Shown here piece after piece: positions 1 through 6,627 of a stretch of DNA of 7,999 nucleotides. The notes beneath the pieces are model-generated. The model was not told where the DNA came from. It saw nothing but the letters and a program-made list of their open reading frames with translations, and did no database searches. The first letter of the stretch is position 1, and the number at the start of each line of letters is the position of its first letter. The position numbers and the translations under genes are program-made. The stretch is from Candidatus Rokuibacteriota bacterium (lineage in GTDB: Bacteria; Methylomirabilota; Methylomirabilia; Rokubacteriales; CSP1-6), in assembly GCA_003220195.1 (NCBI GenBank), contig QHRT01000018.1, positions 1 through 7,999 of the forward strand. Reading direction: 5' to 3'.

Positions 1-1
1 T

Positions 2-496
2 CGCAGTTATCTCAACGCGCAAGGCGCGAAGCTGTCGCCGCCGGAGCTCGTCGACAAGGTCCGCGTCGCGATGGACGAGCTGCACGCCGCGCTCGATGCG
101 ATCCCGGGTTCTCGCTTCGCGGACCGACCGGCGGCCGCCGAGTGGAGCGGCAACGAGGTGATGGCGCACGTCGTGACGACCGGAGCTCGCTTCGCGGACG
201 GCATCGTGCGAATTCTCGACGGCGGAGCGGCCGGGCCTCCGATCGCGGACGTGATCGACGCGGGCGCGCCCGAACGCAGCGCGGCGGAGTGGTGGGACAG
301 TCTGGTCGCGGACCGGAGCCGGCTGTTCGAGCGGGCGCTGCGTGCCGATCCGCAGGCCAGTCTCGATCGCACGATCGAGCACGGAATGTTCGGAGGGTTG
401 AACTGGCGCGAGACGATCCTCTTCCTCCGCCTGCACGACCTGGATCACGCGGGGCAGCTCCGCAAGATCGCCGCGGCGCTCGAGGCGCGACCATGA
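2..496 (+). CDS. DinB-like superfamily protein (5' partial)
   Basis: The reading frame is open from base 2 to the TGA at 494-496, giving 164 visible residues. An ATG at 71 exists, but the residues before it (YLNAQGAKLSPPEL and onward) read as the normal first helix of a DinB-like protein. The true start therefore probably lies just upstream of the window, and few residues are missing. DinB-superfamily proteins are four-helix bundles that bind a divalent metal through three histidines. Candidates here are the His at 167-169 (AHVV context) and the HxxxH pair at 434-436 and 446-448 (HDLDH). In the family these proteins are thiol-dependent transferases or stress/detoxification proteins, and many have no known substrate. 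The gene overlaps the next one by ATGA, so the two are translationally coupled. Its role in the operon is unknown. The family is fairly clear, the function is not. Confidence 0.8.
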   Translation, partial: RSYLNAQGAKLSPPELVDKVRVAMDELHAALDAIPGSRFADRPAAAEWSGNEVMAHVVTTGARFADGIVRILDGGAAGPPIADVIDAGAPERSAAEWWDSLVADRSRLFERALRADPQASLDRTIEHGMFGGLNWRETILFLRLHDLDHAGQLRKIAAALEARP

Positions 497-1536
497 AGGT
501 GGCGATCGCGCTCCGGCTCGCGAACGAGGACTGGGCGGCTGCCACCGCCTGGGTGACCGAGGCCGAAAGGCTCGGCGTCGACTGCGTCTGGTCCGCGGAG
601 TCCTGGGGGCACGACGCGATCACGCCGCTCGCGTTCATGGCGGCGCGCACGTCGCGGATCAAGCTCGGGTGCGGCGTGATCCAGGCCGGCACGCGCACGC
701 CGGCGCTGGTCTCCATGACGGCGATGAGCCTCGCGTCCATGTCGGGCGATCGGTTTCTGCTTGGCCTCGGCGTCAGCGGTCCACAGGTGATCGAAGGCTG
801 GCACGGCATCCGGTTCGAGCGTCCCGTGCAGCGAATGCGAGAGATCGTCGAGATCGTGCGCCTGCTCACGCGCGGCGAGCGCTCGAGCTATCGCGGCAGC
901 GTCTACGAGCTGCCGCTGCCGGGCGGCGAGGGAAAGGCGATCCGCTCGATGGCGCAGCCGCGTCCGAACATTCCGATCTACCTCGCGACGCTGTCGCCGA
1001 AAAGCTTGGAGATGACCGGCGAGATCGCGCAGGGATGGCTCGGCACGTCGTTCATGCCGGAGCACGCGCGGATCTTTTTCGATCCTCTCGCCGCCGGCGC
1101 CGCGCGCTGCGGTCGCGCGCTCGGGGATCTCGACCTTCAGGCCGGGGGCGTCGTCGCATTCTCCGACGACCTCGCCCCGCTGCTCGCGCGGCGGAAGCCC
1201 GGACTTGCGTTCACGCTCGGCGCGATGGGGTCACGCCAGCACAACTTCTACAACGACGCATTCCGGCGGGCCGGCTACGAGGACGTCGCGAAAGACGTCC
1301 AGCGGCTGTGGCTCGACGGACGTCGCGAGGAGGCGACGGCGCGCGTGCCCGACGAGATGGTGATCAAGACGAATCTCCTCGGCACCGACGAGATGGTGAA
1401 GGAGCGCATCCGGGCCTATCGCGATGCCGGCGTGACCACGCTGCGCGTCGAGCCCGACGCGGAAAAGCTGGACGAGCGGGTCGCGACGCTCGGCCGCCTG
1501 ATGGACCTGCTCAAGGCCGTCGACGCCGAACGGTGA
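493..1536 (+). CDS. LLM class flavin/F420-dependent oxidoreductase
   Basis: This encodes 347 residues, a normal length for a single-domain luciferase-like TIM-barrel oxidoreductase. The N-terminal strand (MKVAIALRLAN) begins directly at the ATG that overlaps the preceding stop, which supports this start over the longer open frame reaching back to 142. Family signatures visible are GVDCVWSAESWGHDA at about 28-42, the GTRTP loop at 66-70 and the LGLGVSGPQVIEGWHG segment at 90-105. The last is typical of proteins annotated as F420-dependent, related to methylenetetrahydromethanopterin reductase. Such enzymes transfer hydride or oxygenate substrates using reduced F420 or FMN in the cytoplasm; sequence alone does not decide the cofactor or the substrate. 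The gene sits between a DinB-like gene and a C-C hydrolase-like gene in one apparent operon, suggesting a redox step in the same pathway. Confidence 0.92.
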   Translation: MKVAIALRLANEDWAAATAWVTEAERLGVDCVWSAESWGHDAITPLAFMAARTSRIKLGCGVIQAGTRTPALVSMTAMSLASMSGDRFLLGLGVSGPQVIEGWHGIRFERPVQRMREIVEIVRLLTRGERSSYRGSVYELPLPGGEGKAIRSMAQPRPNIPIYLATLSPKSLEMTGEIAQGWLGTSFMPEHARIFFDPLAAGAARCGRALGDLDLQAGGVVAFSDDLAPLLARRKPGLAFTLGAMGSRQHNFYNDAFRRAGYEDVAKDVQRLWLDGRREEATARVPDEMVIKTNLLGTDEMVKERIRAYRDAGVTTLRVEPDAEKLDERVATLGRLMDLLKAVDAER

Positions 1537-1551
1537 CACGGAGCGCGCATC

Positions 1552-1556
1552 GGAGG
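1552..1556 (+). promoter_or_regulatory. Shine-Dalgarno for the alpha/beta hydrolase gene
   Basis: GGAGG lies seven bases before the ATG at 1564 in the 27-base gap after the LLM gene. It fixes the start of the hydrolase and shows that this gene is translated independently although it lies in the same transcription unit. Confidence 0.8.
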
Positions 1557-1563
1557 ACTCGAC

Positions 1564-2751
1564 ATGAGCCGTGACGACGAGCTCGCGTTCACGTACTTTC
1601 CCGACAACTACCGCTGGTCGCACGGGCTGATGCTCGCGCTCGGCTCCGCGCCGTGGGGCGGCGCGGAGATCGACGAGGTCAACCGCACCGGCCTCCGTCT
1701 TCGGCAGCGCATGGGCGACGACCGCGCGTGGTTCGAAGAGTGGACGCGCACGGCGGAGCGCGTGGAGAAGGGCGGCCGCGAGCTTCTCGCGACGGGCCAC
1801 GACGTCTCCGCCGCGCAGTACCTGCGCCGTGCGTCGCTCTACTATCACGTCGGCGAGCGCTTCCTCCAGCCGAAGTCGCCGGACGGGCTCCGCGCCTACA
1901 AGAGAGGCGTCGAGTGTTTCCGGGATGCCGCGACGCGGACCCGTCGTCCGCGCGTCGAGCCCGTGGAGATCCCGTACGACGGTGCCCACCTGCCCGCGCT
2001 GTGGGTCCATCCCGAGGGGACGACCGGCCGCGCGCCGGCGTTGATCTTCTTCGACGGCTTCGACGTGACGAAGGAGATCCAGTATTTCAAGGGCGTGCCG
2101 GACCTGGTGGAGCGCGGCATCGGCTGCCTCCTGGTCGACGGGCCAGGCAACGGCGAAGCGATCCGCTTCCGCAATCTGCCGCTGCATCACGAGACCGAGC
2201 GCTACGCGACGCCCGCGTACGAGTTCCTGGCGGCGCGCCCCGACGTGGATCCCGCCAGGATCGGGGTCATGGCGATCAGCCTCGGCGGGTACTATGCGCC
2301 GCGCGCGGCGGCGTTCGAGAAGCGCTTCGCGGCGTGCATCGCGTGGGGCGCGCAATGGGACTACTACGCGACGTGGAAAGATCGGCTCGAACGACTGGCC
2401 CGCGGTGAAAAACCGTCCCTGTCGGTGCCGCCGGAGCATCTCTTCTGGGTCTTCGGCGTTTCGACACCGGAGGAGGCGCTGAAGAAGCTCGAAGGCTTCC
2501 GGCTCGACGGCGTCGTGCAGAAGCTCGAATGCCCGTTCCTCTTGACTCACGGCGAGGGCGACGCGCAGATCCCGCTCGCCATCGCGCAGAAGTGCTTCGA
2601 CGCGGTGGCCTCGAAGAAGAAGACGTTCAAGATCTTCACGCGCGAGGAAGGCGGCTACCACCACTGTCAGGGCGACAACGTCTCGATCGGAACCGCGTAC
2701 ATGTGGGACTGGCTCGAGGACGTGCTGGAGCCGCGGCGGAGTGCTCGATGA
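1564..2751 (+). CDS. Alpha/beta hydrolase, 2,6-dihydropseudooxynicotine hydrolase/FrsA-like
   Basis: The protein has 395 residues: a helical N-terminal region of about 130 residues, then an alpha/beta hydrolase core. The architecture matches the family of 2,6-dihydropseudooxynicotine hydrolase, which cleaves a C-C bond in nicotine breakdown, and of FrsA-like hydrolases. Visible motifs are the oxyanion-region FDGFDVTKE at 163-171, DGPGNGEA at 192-199, the nucleophile elbow AISLGG with Ser239, an acid candidate Asp333 in HGEGD, and the catalytic His in GGYHHCQ (366 or 367; His367 fits the family His-Cys pattern better). All three triad residues are therefore present and the enzyme should be active. 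It has no signal peptide, so it should be cytoplasmic. The TGA overlaps the ATG of the following dehydrogenase. The substrate cannot be deduced; a ketone or 1,3-dicarbonyl compound is only an inference from the relatives. Confidence 0.9.
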   Translation: MSRDDELAFTYFPDNYRWSHGLMLALGSAPWGGAEIDEVNRTGLRLRQRMGDDRAWFEEWTRTAERVEKGGRELLATGHDVSAAQYLRRASLYYHVGERFLQPKSPDGLRAYKRGVECFRDAATRTRRPRVEPVEIPYDGAHLPALWVHPEGTTGRAPALIFFDGFDVTKEIQYFKGVPDLVERGIGCLLVDGPGNGEAIRFRNLPLHHETERYATPAYEFLAARPDVDPARIGVMAISLGGYYAPRAAAFEKRFAACIAWGAQWDYYATWKDRLERLARGEKPSLSVPPEHLFWVFGVSTPEEALKKLEGFRLDGVVQKLECPFLLTHGEGDAQIPLAIAQKCFDAVASKKKTFKIFTREEGGYHHCQGDNVSIGTAYMWDWLEDVLEPRRSAR

Positions 2752-3539
2752 GCGGGCCGCTCGACGGACGCGTCGTGCTCATCACGGGCGCCGCGGGCGG
2801 GATCGGTTCCGCGTGCGCGCGAAGGCTCGCGCGAGACGGCGCCCGACTCGTGCTCTCGGATCTCGACGGCGCCGGGGCCGAGAAGCTCGCGGGCGAGCTG
2901 GGTCAGATGGCCGTGCGTGCCGACGTCACGCAGCACGCCGACATCGAGCGACTGGTCGACGAGGCGTATCGACAGTGCGGCCGGGTCGACGTGCTGTTCA
3001 ACAACGCCGGCGTCATCCGGGTGCAGCGGCTCCTCGAAGTGACCGAAGCGGAATGGGATCGCGTGCTCGACGTGAACCTCCGCGCCGTGTTCTTCGTGCT
3101 CCAGGCGGTCGTGCGGCGAATGGTGCGCCAGGCGCCGATCGCCGGCTCCGAGCTCCGCGGCAAGCTGATCCAGACGGCGTCCATCGCCGCCTATCGTGGC
3201 GGCAGCCCGCTGACCGCGCCCTACTCGGCGTCGAAGGCCGGCGTCGTCAGTATCACGCGATCGGCGGCGCAAGCGTTGGCGGCGGACCGGATCACGTCGA
3301 ACTGCATCTGTCCCGGCGCCGTCGACACGGCGATGTGGGCGCAGATCGATCGGGAGTGGGGGGATCTCGAAGGCTGGGAGCGCGGCCACGCGTGGAAGCG
3401 TCGCACCTCGATCATTCCGTTGGGCCGCCCGGAAACTCCCGATGACGTCGCGGGCGTCATCGCGTTTCTCGCCGGCCCGGACTCCGATTACATGACGGGC
3501 CAGGCGATCAACGTCGACGGCGGCCTGGTGATGGGCTGA
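2748..3539 (+). CDS. SDR family NAD-dependent oxidoreductase
   Basis: This is a classical short-chain dehydrogenase/reductase of 263 residues. It carries the dinucleotide-binding TGAAGGIG at 13-20, NNAG at 85-88, the structural Asn110, the catalytic Ser145, Tyr159 and Lys163 (YSASK), and the PG motif at 189-190. Asp38 at the end of the second strand favours NAD(H) over NADP(H). The C-terminus (TGQAINVDGGLVMG) is standard, so the protein is complete. About six extra residues seem to be inserted before strand 5 (near 128-137, QAPIAGSELR) compared with typical members. The ATG overlaps the preceding stop as ATGA, so it is coupled to the hydrolase. It probably oxidises an alcohol or reduces a ketone belonging to the same pathway; the substrate is unknown. 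Confidence 0.93.
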   Translation: MSGPLDGRVVLITGAAGGIGSACARRLARDGARLVLSDLDGAGAEKLAGELGQMAVRADVTQHADIERLVDEAYRQCGRVDVLFNNAGVIRVQRLLEVTEAEWDRVLDVNLRAVFFVLQAVVRRMVRQAPIAGSELRGKLIQTASIAAYRGGSPLTAPYSASKAGVVSITRSAAQALAADRITSNCICPGAVDTAMWAQIDREWGDLEGWERGHAWKRRTSIIPLGRPETPDDVAGVIAFLAGPDSDYMTGQAINVDGGLVMG

Positions 3540-3614
3540 TCTTCCGCGATCCTGTGCTGACCGGCTGCGTCGCGACCGACCGGCATGGTAAAACGAGCAA
3601 GAGAGGGATGAAGC
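3540..3614 (+). promoter_or_regulatory. Intergenic gap with possible promoter and direct repeats
   Basis: This 75-base gap separates the catabolic operon from the small secreted-protein gene. It holds the only locally A-rich patch nearby (GGTAAAACGAGCAAGAGAGG, about 3588-3607), which could include a weak -10-like element, but I find no well-spaced -35 partner. GACCGGC occurs twice in direct orientation, at 3559-3565 and 3578-3584, 19 bases apart. A purine-rich AGAGGGA at about 3602-3608 is a plausible ribosome binding site for the ATG at 3615. I see no hairpin with a T-run, so termination of the upstream operon is not shown. Confidence 0.3.
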
Positions 3615-4034
3615 ATGCGCTTGCTCGGACTCACCGTCTTGCTGCTGCTGGCGCTCGTCGCGGCGCCGGCCGCCGTGCACGCCGACGACCGCGAAACGCT
3701 CGCCATGGCCTCGGTCATGTTGACGACCGACCCGAAGGTCGTGGCGTCGTGTCAGTACATCGGAACCGTGGCCGACGACTCGGTCAAGGACCTGAGGCGA
3801 AAGATCGTGAGACTCGGCGCCCGGAACGCGCTCGTGTCGTTCCCGCCGGGCGACATGGACCGGATTTTCGCCCGCGTGTACCGGTGCACGATCCCCGCGC
3901 CCCCTCCGGGAACGCCACCACCGCCGCCACCACCTGCTGCTCCCGGAGCCCAGCCTGGCGCACCGCCCCCGTCGCCGCCGCCGGGAGCTCCACCGCCGCC
4001 GCCCGGACCGCCGCCACCGCCACCGCCGCGTTGA
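3615..4034 (+). CDS. Secreted two-cysteine protein (DUF4156/RcsF-like) with proline-rich tail
   Basis: The 139-residue product starts with a strong Sec signal peptide (a long run of Leu/Val/Ala), probably cut after Ala23 (VHA before DD). There is no lipobox. Residues 24-93 form a small domain with two cysteines, Cys46 (ASCQYIG) and Cys91 (VYRC), around an LRRKIVRLGARNALV helix-strand segment. This pattern recalls the DUF4156/RcsF-like group of small periplasmic proteins, in which the cysteines may form a disulfide. The assignment is by resemblance only. Residues 94-139 are almost all Pro, Gly and Ala. The start is supported by a purine-rich site about six bases upstream. Function unknown. It lies between two operons, and its same-strand position 45 bases before the transporter could make it the first gene of the sulfur module or a separate unit. 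Confidence 0.75.
   Translation: MRLLGLTVLLLLALVAAPAAVHADDRETLAMASVMLTTDPKVVASCQYIGTVADDSVKDLRRKIVRLGARNALVSFPPGDMDRIFARVYRCTIPAPPPGTPPPPPPPAAPGAQPGAPPPSPPPGAPPPPPGPPPPPPPR
3894..4031 (+). repeat. Low-complexity proline-rich coding tract
   Basis: The last 46 codons of the small secreted protein are dominated by CCG, CCA and CCC. They encode 31 prolines, with runs up to seven, separated by Gly, Ala, Thr, Ser and Gln. The repeated units (GAPPP, GTPPP, PPPG) are imperfect. Tracts of this kind vary in length by slippage and form extended polyproline II segments. Polyproline stretches usually need elongation factor P for translation. Confidence 0.85.
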
Positions 4035-4079
4035 ACGGGCGCAGAGACGAGCCACGCCGACGCCGCTGATCCGCCCGGG

Positions 4080-5249
4080 ATGAGGGCGTTCGCGAAGCAG
4101 TACGACGCCGTGTTCGGCGCGGCGTGGCCCGTCTGGCCGGCCGCGATTCTCGTCGCGGTCACCAACGTCTTCCTCTTCGCGTTCGATCGGCCATTCACGG
4201 CCGCGGACGGCATGCGTCACTGGGGCGACTGGATGCTGCGCGGCGTGGGCGTTGGCGCATCACGGGCGTCGGAGCTCTTGCCGCCCTGGCTCTATGCGGG
4301 CTCGCTGTTGAACTTCGGCGTGATCGCCGGCGCGCTCGTCGCGTCGCTGCTGAGCCGCGAGTTCGCGTTGCGCGTGCCGGCGCGCGGCGAGCTCCTGAAG
4401 GGCGTGATCGGCGGCGCGCTGCTCGGCGTCGGCGCCATGCTCGCGCTCGGCTGCAACATCGGCGGATTCGTGAGCGCCACGAGCGCGCTCTCGCTGTCCG
4501 GGCTGGCGATGATGCTCGGCCTGCTCGTCGGCGCCATTCTCGGCCTCACGTATCTCGTGTGGGAAGTCGAGCACCGTCCTGGCTGGTCGAGCGGGCGCGC
4601 TCGCGTGTTCGCGGCGGCTCGTCCCGAGGGACGGAGTCGTCAGGCGTTCGTCGGGCTCGCGGTGCTCGTCGCGTTGCTCGCGCTGCCGTGGCTCTACGCG
4701 CGCGCGGGCTTCAGCTCGCGCGGCCTCTTCCTCCTGTTCGGCGCCGCGTTCGGCATCATCTTCCAGCGCTCGCGGTTCTGTCTGGTGCGCGCGTTCCGCG
4801 AGCCGTTCATGACGGGCGCCGCGGACCACACGCGCGCCGCGGCGCTGTCGATCGTCGTGTCGATGCTCGGATTCGCCGTGCTCAAGTTCGCCGACTTGAA
4901 GGACAAGGGCGACTGGGTCTTTCCGAGCGCGGGCGCCGGCGCGCTCGTGGGCGGGCTCCTCTTCGGGATCGGCATGGTCCTCGCCGGCGGCTGCGGTGTC
5001 GGATCGATCTGGCGCGCTGGCGAGGGGCAGGTGAAGCTCTGGATCGCGTTGCTCGCGTTCGCGCTCGCGGCGTCGGCCACGCGGCTTGCGTTGGCGAGCA
5101 CGGGGCTTCAATCCCGATTGGGAAGTGCGGTATTCTTGCCCACCCCGCTCGGCTGGGCCGGGGCCATTGGCCTGGTGATCGCCGTGATGGCGGCCTGGGC
5201 GATTTTCGCGACCTGGAACGAAGAGTCGGGACGGTTCACCCGGGCGTGA
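4080..5249 (+). CDS. YeeE/YedE family sulfur-compound transporter (TsuA/SoxT-like, fused two-repeat form)
   Basis: This is a 389-residue polytopic inner-membrane protein with roughly nine or ten hydrophobic segments. The two halves are related: residues 111-125 and 291-305 match at 9 of 15 positions, each ending in the family GC motif (ALGCNIGGF with Cys125; AGGCGVGSIWRAGEGQ with Cys305). A third conserved cysteine, Cys234, lies in FQRSRFCLVRAFREPFMTG. In the characterised family member TsuA, conserved cysteines line the path for thiosulfate; the SoxT branch is found in sulfur-oxidation gene clusters. The ATG at 4080 is the first start after the preceding in-frame stop at 4032-4034, and its ribosome binding site is poor, which leaves some doubt about the exact start. 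It precedes a sulfide dehydrogenase flavoprotein, so thiosulfate, sulfide or a related sulfur species is the likely substrate; this is an inference. Confidence 0.9.
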   Translation: MRAFAKQYDAVFGAAWPVWPAAILVAVTNVFLFAFDRPFTAADGMRHWGDWMLRGVGVGASRASELLPPWLYAGSLLNFGVIAGALVASLLSREFALRVPARGELLKGVIGGALLGVGAMLALGCNIGGFVSATSALSLSGLAMMLGLLVGAILGLTYLVWEVEHRPGWSSGRARVFAAARPEGRSRQAFVGLAVLVALLALPWLYARAGFSSRGLFLLFGAAFGIIFQRSRFCLVRAFREPFMTGAADHTRAAALSIVVSMLGFAVLKFADLKDKGDWVFPSAGAGALVGGLLFGIGMVLAGGCGVGSIWRAGEGQVKLWIALLAFALAASATRLALASTGLQSRLGSAVFLPTPLGWAGAIGLVIAVMAAWAIFATWNEESGRFTRA

Positions 5250-5285
5250 TGCGGGTCGGCTCCCAAGTGATTCGACCCGATGCGC

Positions 5286-5293
5286 GAGGAGGA
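5286..5293 (+). promoter_or_regulatory. Orphan Shine-Dalgarno-like sequence
   Basis: GAGGAGGA lies in the 109-base gap between the transporter and the flavoprotein. It has no start codon at a suitable distance: the nearest ATG is at 5316, and the fccB frame is closed by a TGA at 5317-5319. A small hairpin (CTGCG-GCA-CGCAG, 5321-5333) follows. It may be chance, a remnant, or part of a leader. Confidence 0.3.
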
Positions 5294-5343
5294 ACGAACC
5301 GACTCTGGCGTGCCGATGAGCTGCGGCACGCAGGGCGGATTCC

Positions 5344-5350
5344 GCGGAGG
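5344..5350 (+). promoter_or_regulatory. Shine-Dalgarno deciding the fccB start
   Basis: GCGGAGG sits eight bases before the ATG at 5359. That start places the twin-arginine motif at residues 4-10, as expected for an exported flavoprotein. Confidence 0.75.
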
Positions 5351-5358
5351 GCATCGAC

Positions 5359-6624
5359 ATGGGCGTGACGCGACGGACATTCATCCGTACCTTTACGACG
5401 GGGCTGGCGCTCGGGGCCACCGGCGCGCTCACCGGATGCGCGGCGTCCATGCGCGGCGACTTCATGCCGAAGGCCGGCAAGCGTGTCGTCGTGATCGGCG
5501 GCGGGTGGGGCGGCGCGACGGCGGCGAAGTACGTGCGGCTCGGCGATCCGTCGATCGACGTCGTGATGCTCGAGCCGAACAAGCAATTCATCTCGTGTCC
5601 GTTCAGCAACCTGGTGCTGAGCGGTCTCCGTTCGCTCGACAGCTTGACCATGGGGTACGACGGCCTCCGGAAGCAGGGCGTCAAGATCGTCCACGCCGAG
5701 GCGGGCGCGATCGAACCTGACACGAAGCGCGTACGCGTCGGCGAAGGCTATCTCCAGTACGACCGGCTCATCGTGTCGCCCGGCATCGAGTTCCAGTGGG
5801 AGCAGGTCGAAGGACTTCCGGCGGCGAAGGATCGCGTGCTGCACGCGTGGAAGGCCGGTCCGCAGACCGTCGAGCTGGCGAAGCAGATCCAGTCGATGGC
5901 GGACGGCGGCGTGTTCGTGCTCACCGTGCCGCCGATCGCGTACCGCTGTCCGCCGGGGCCGTACGAGAGGATCTGCCAGGTCGCGTGGTACCTGAAGCAG
6001 AACAAGCCGAAGTCGAAGGTGATCGTCCTCGACGCCAACCAGAACATCGTGTCGAAGACCGCGCTGTTCCGCGCGGCGTGGCAGGCCTATCCGAACATCG
6101 AGTACCGGCCGTCGAGCAAGATCGTGAAGGTGGACGTCGGCACGCGCGAGGTCGCGACCGAGATCGGCGACAAGGTGAAGTACGACGTGCTGAACCTGAT
6201 CCCGCCGCAACGCGCGGGGTCGATCGCCGTCCAGAGCGATCTGGTGGGAGTCGACAAGCGCTGGTGCGAGGTCGATCACGTCACGTACGAATCCGCGAAG
6301 GCGAAGGACGTCCACGTGATCGGAGACTCGACGATCGGGCTGCCGGTGCCGAAATCCGGCAACATCGCGAACGCGATGGGCAAGATCTCCGCGAGCGCCG
6401 TCGTCGCGCTGCTCAACGGCCGGCCGGCGCCGCAGATGCCGCCCGGGAACACCTGCTATAGCTGGGTGAGCGACAGGGAAGCGATCGCGGTCGTCAACAG
6501 CTACCGGATCGCCAGTGGCAAGGTCGTCCAGATCGAGCAGAAGCTCACGCCGGCGCAGGCGGTGTCGGTCGCGCAGAACGCGGTGGGCTGGGCGCAGTCC
6601 ATCTGGGCCGACGTTCTCTCGTAA
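5359..6624 (+). CDS. fccB: Flavocytochrome c sulfide dehydrogenase flavoprotein subunit (FccB/SoxF type)
   Basis: The 421-residue product begins with a twin-arginine signal (TRRTFIR at 4-10), so it should be folded with FAD in the cytoplasm and exported by Tat. The signal ends in LTGC (24-27), a good lipobox. The mature part has the FAD-binding VVVIGGGWGGATAAKYV segment (43-59, Gly-rich loop 47-52) and a second FAD contact, VIGDS with Asp323. The redox-active cysteines of this family are present as Cys197 in YRCPPGPYER and Cys366 in NTCYSW; after removing the signal they fall near the Cys161/Cys337 pair of the Allochromatium enzyme. Cys80 (ISCPFSN) and Cys206 are extra conserved-looking cysteines. 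The enzyme oxidises sulfide or persulfide and passes electrons through FAD to its cytochrome subunit, encoded 15 bases downstream. SoxF is an alternative name; the sequence does not separate the two. Confidence 0.92.
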   Translation: MGVTRRTFIRTFTTGLALGATGALTGCAASMRGDFMPKAGKRVVVIGGGWGGATAAKYVRLGDPSIDVVMLEPNKQFISCPFSNLVLSGLRSLDSLTMGYDGLRKQGVKIVHAEAGAIEPDTKRVRVGEGYLQYDRLIVSPGIEFQWEQVEGLPAAKDRVLHAWKAGPQTVELAKQIQSMADGGVFVLTVPPIAYRCPPGPYERICQVAWYLKQNKPKSKVIVLDANQNIVSKTALFRAAWQAYPNIEYRPSSKIVKVDVGTREVATEIGDKVKYDVLNLIPPQRAGSIAVQSDLVGVDKRWCEVDHVTYESAKAKDVHVIGDSTIGLPVPKSGNIANAMGKISASAVVALLNGRPAPQMPPGNTCYSWVSDREAIAVVNSYRIASGKVVQIEQKLTPAQAVSVAQNAVGWAQSIWADVLS

Positions 6625-6627
6625 ACC

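Noticed and set aside
142..492. N-terminal extension of the LLM oxidoreductase in its open frame
   Set aside because: The extension is Arg-rich and overlaps the DinB-like coding region. The LLM family N-terminus begins exactly at the ATG at 493.
1231..2664. Long open frame on the - strand opposite the alpha/beta hydrolase
   Set aside because: It is rich in Arg, Ala and Val with no recognisable domain, and it lies opposite a gene with clear catalytic motifs. Long antisense frames are expected at this GC content.
3752..4213. - strand frame encoding a glycine-rich protein that resembles a low-complexity surface protein
   Set aside because: The glycine run is the complement of CCG/CCA/CCC proline codons. 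The + strand reading has a signal peptide, a conserved-looking cysteine pair and a ribosome binding site.
2667..4220. Long - strand frame spanning the SDR and the proline-rich gene
   Set aside because: It crosses two real genes and their gap. Its Arg/Trp/Ser-rich stretch is only the reverse reading of the proline codons.
5249..5368. 39-codon small ORF starting at the TGATG junction after the transporter
   Set aside because: It has no ribosome binding site, an Arg-rich composition like other out-of-frame readings, and overlaps the fccB start. It is kept only as part of the leader observation.
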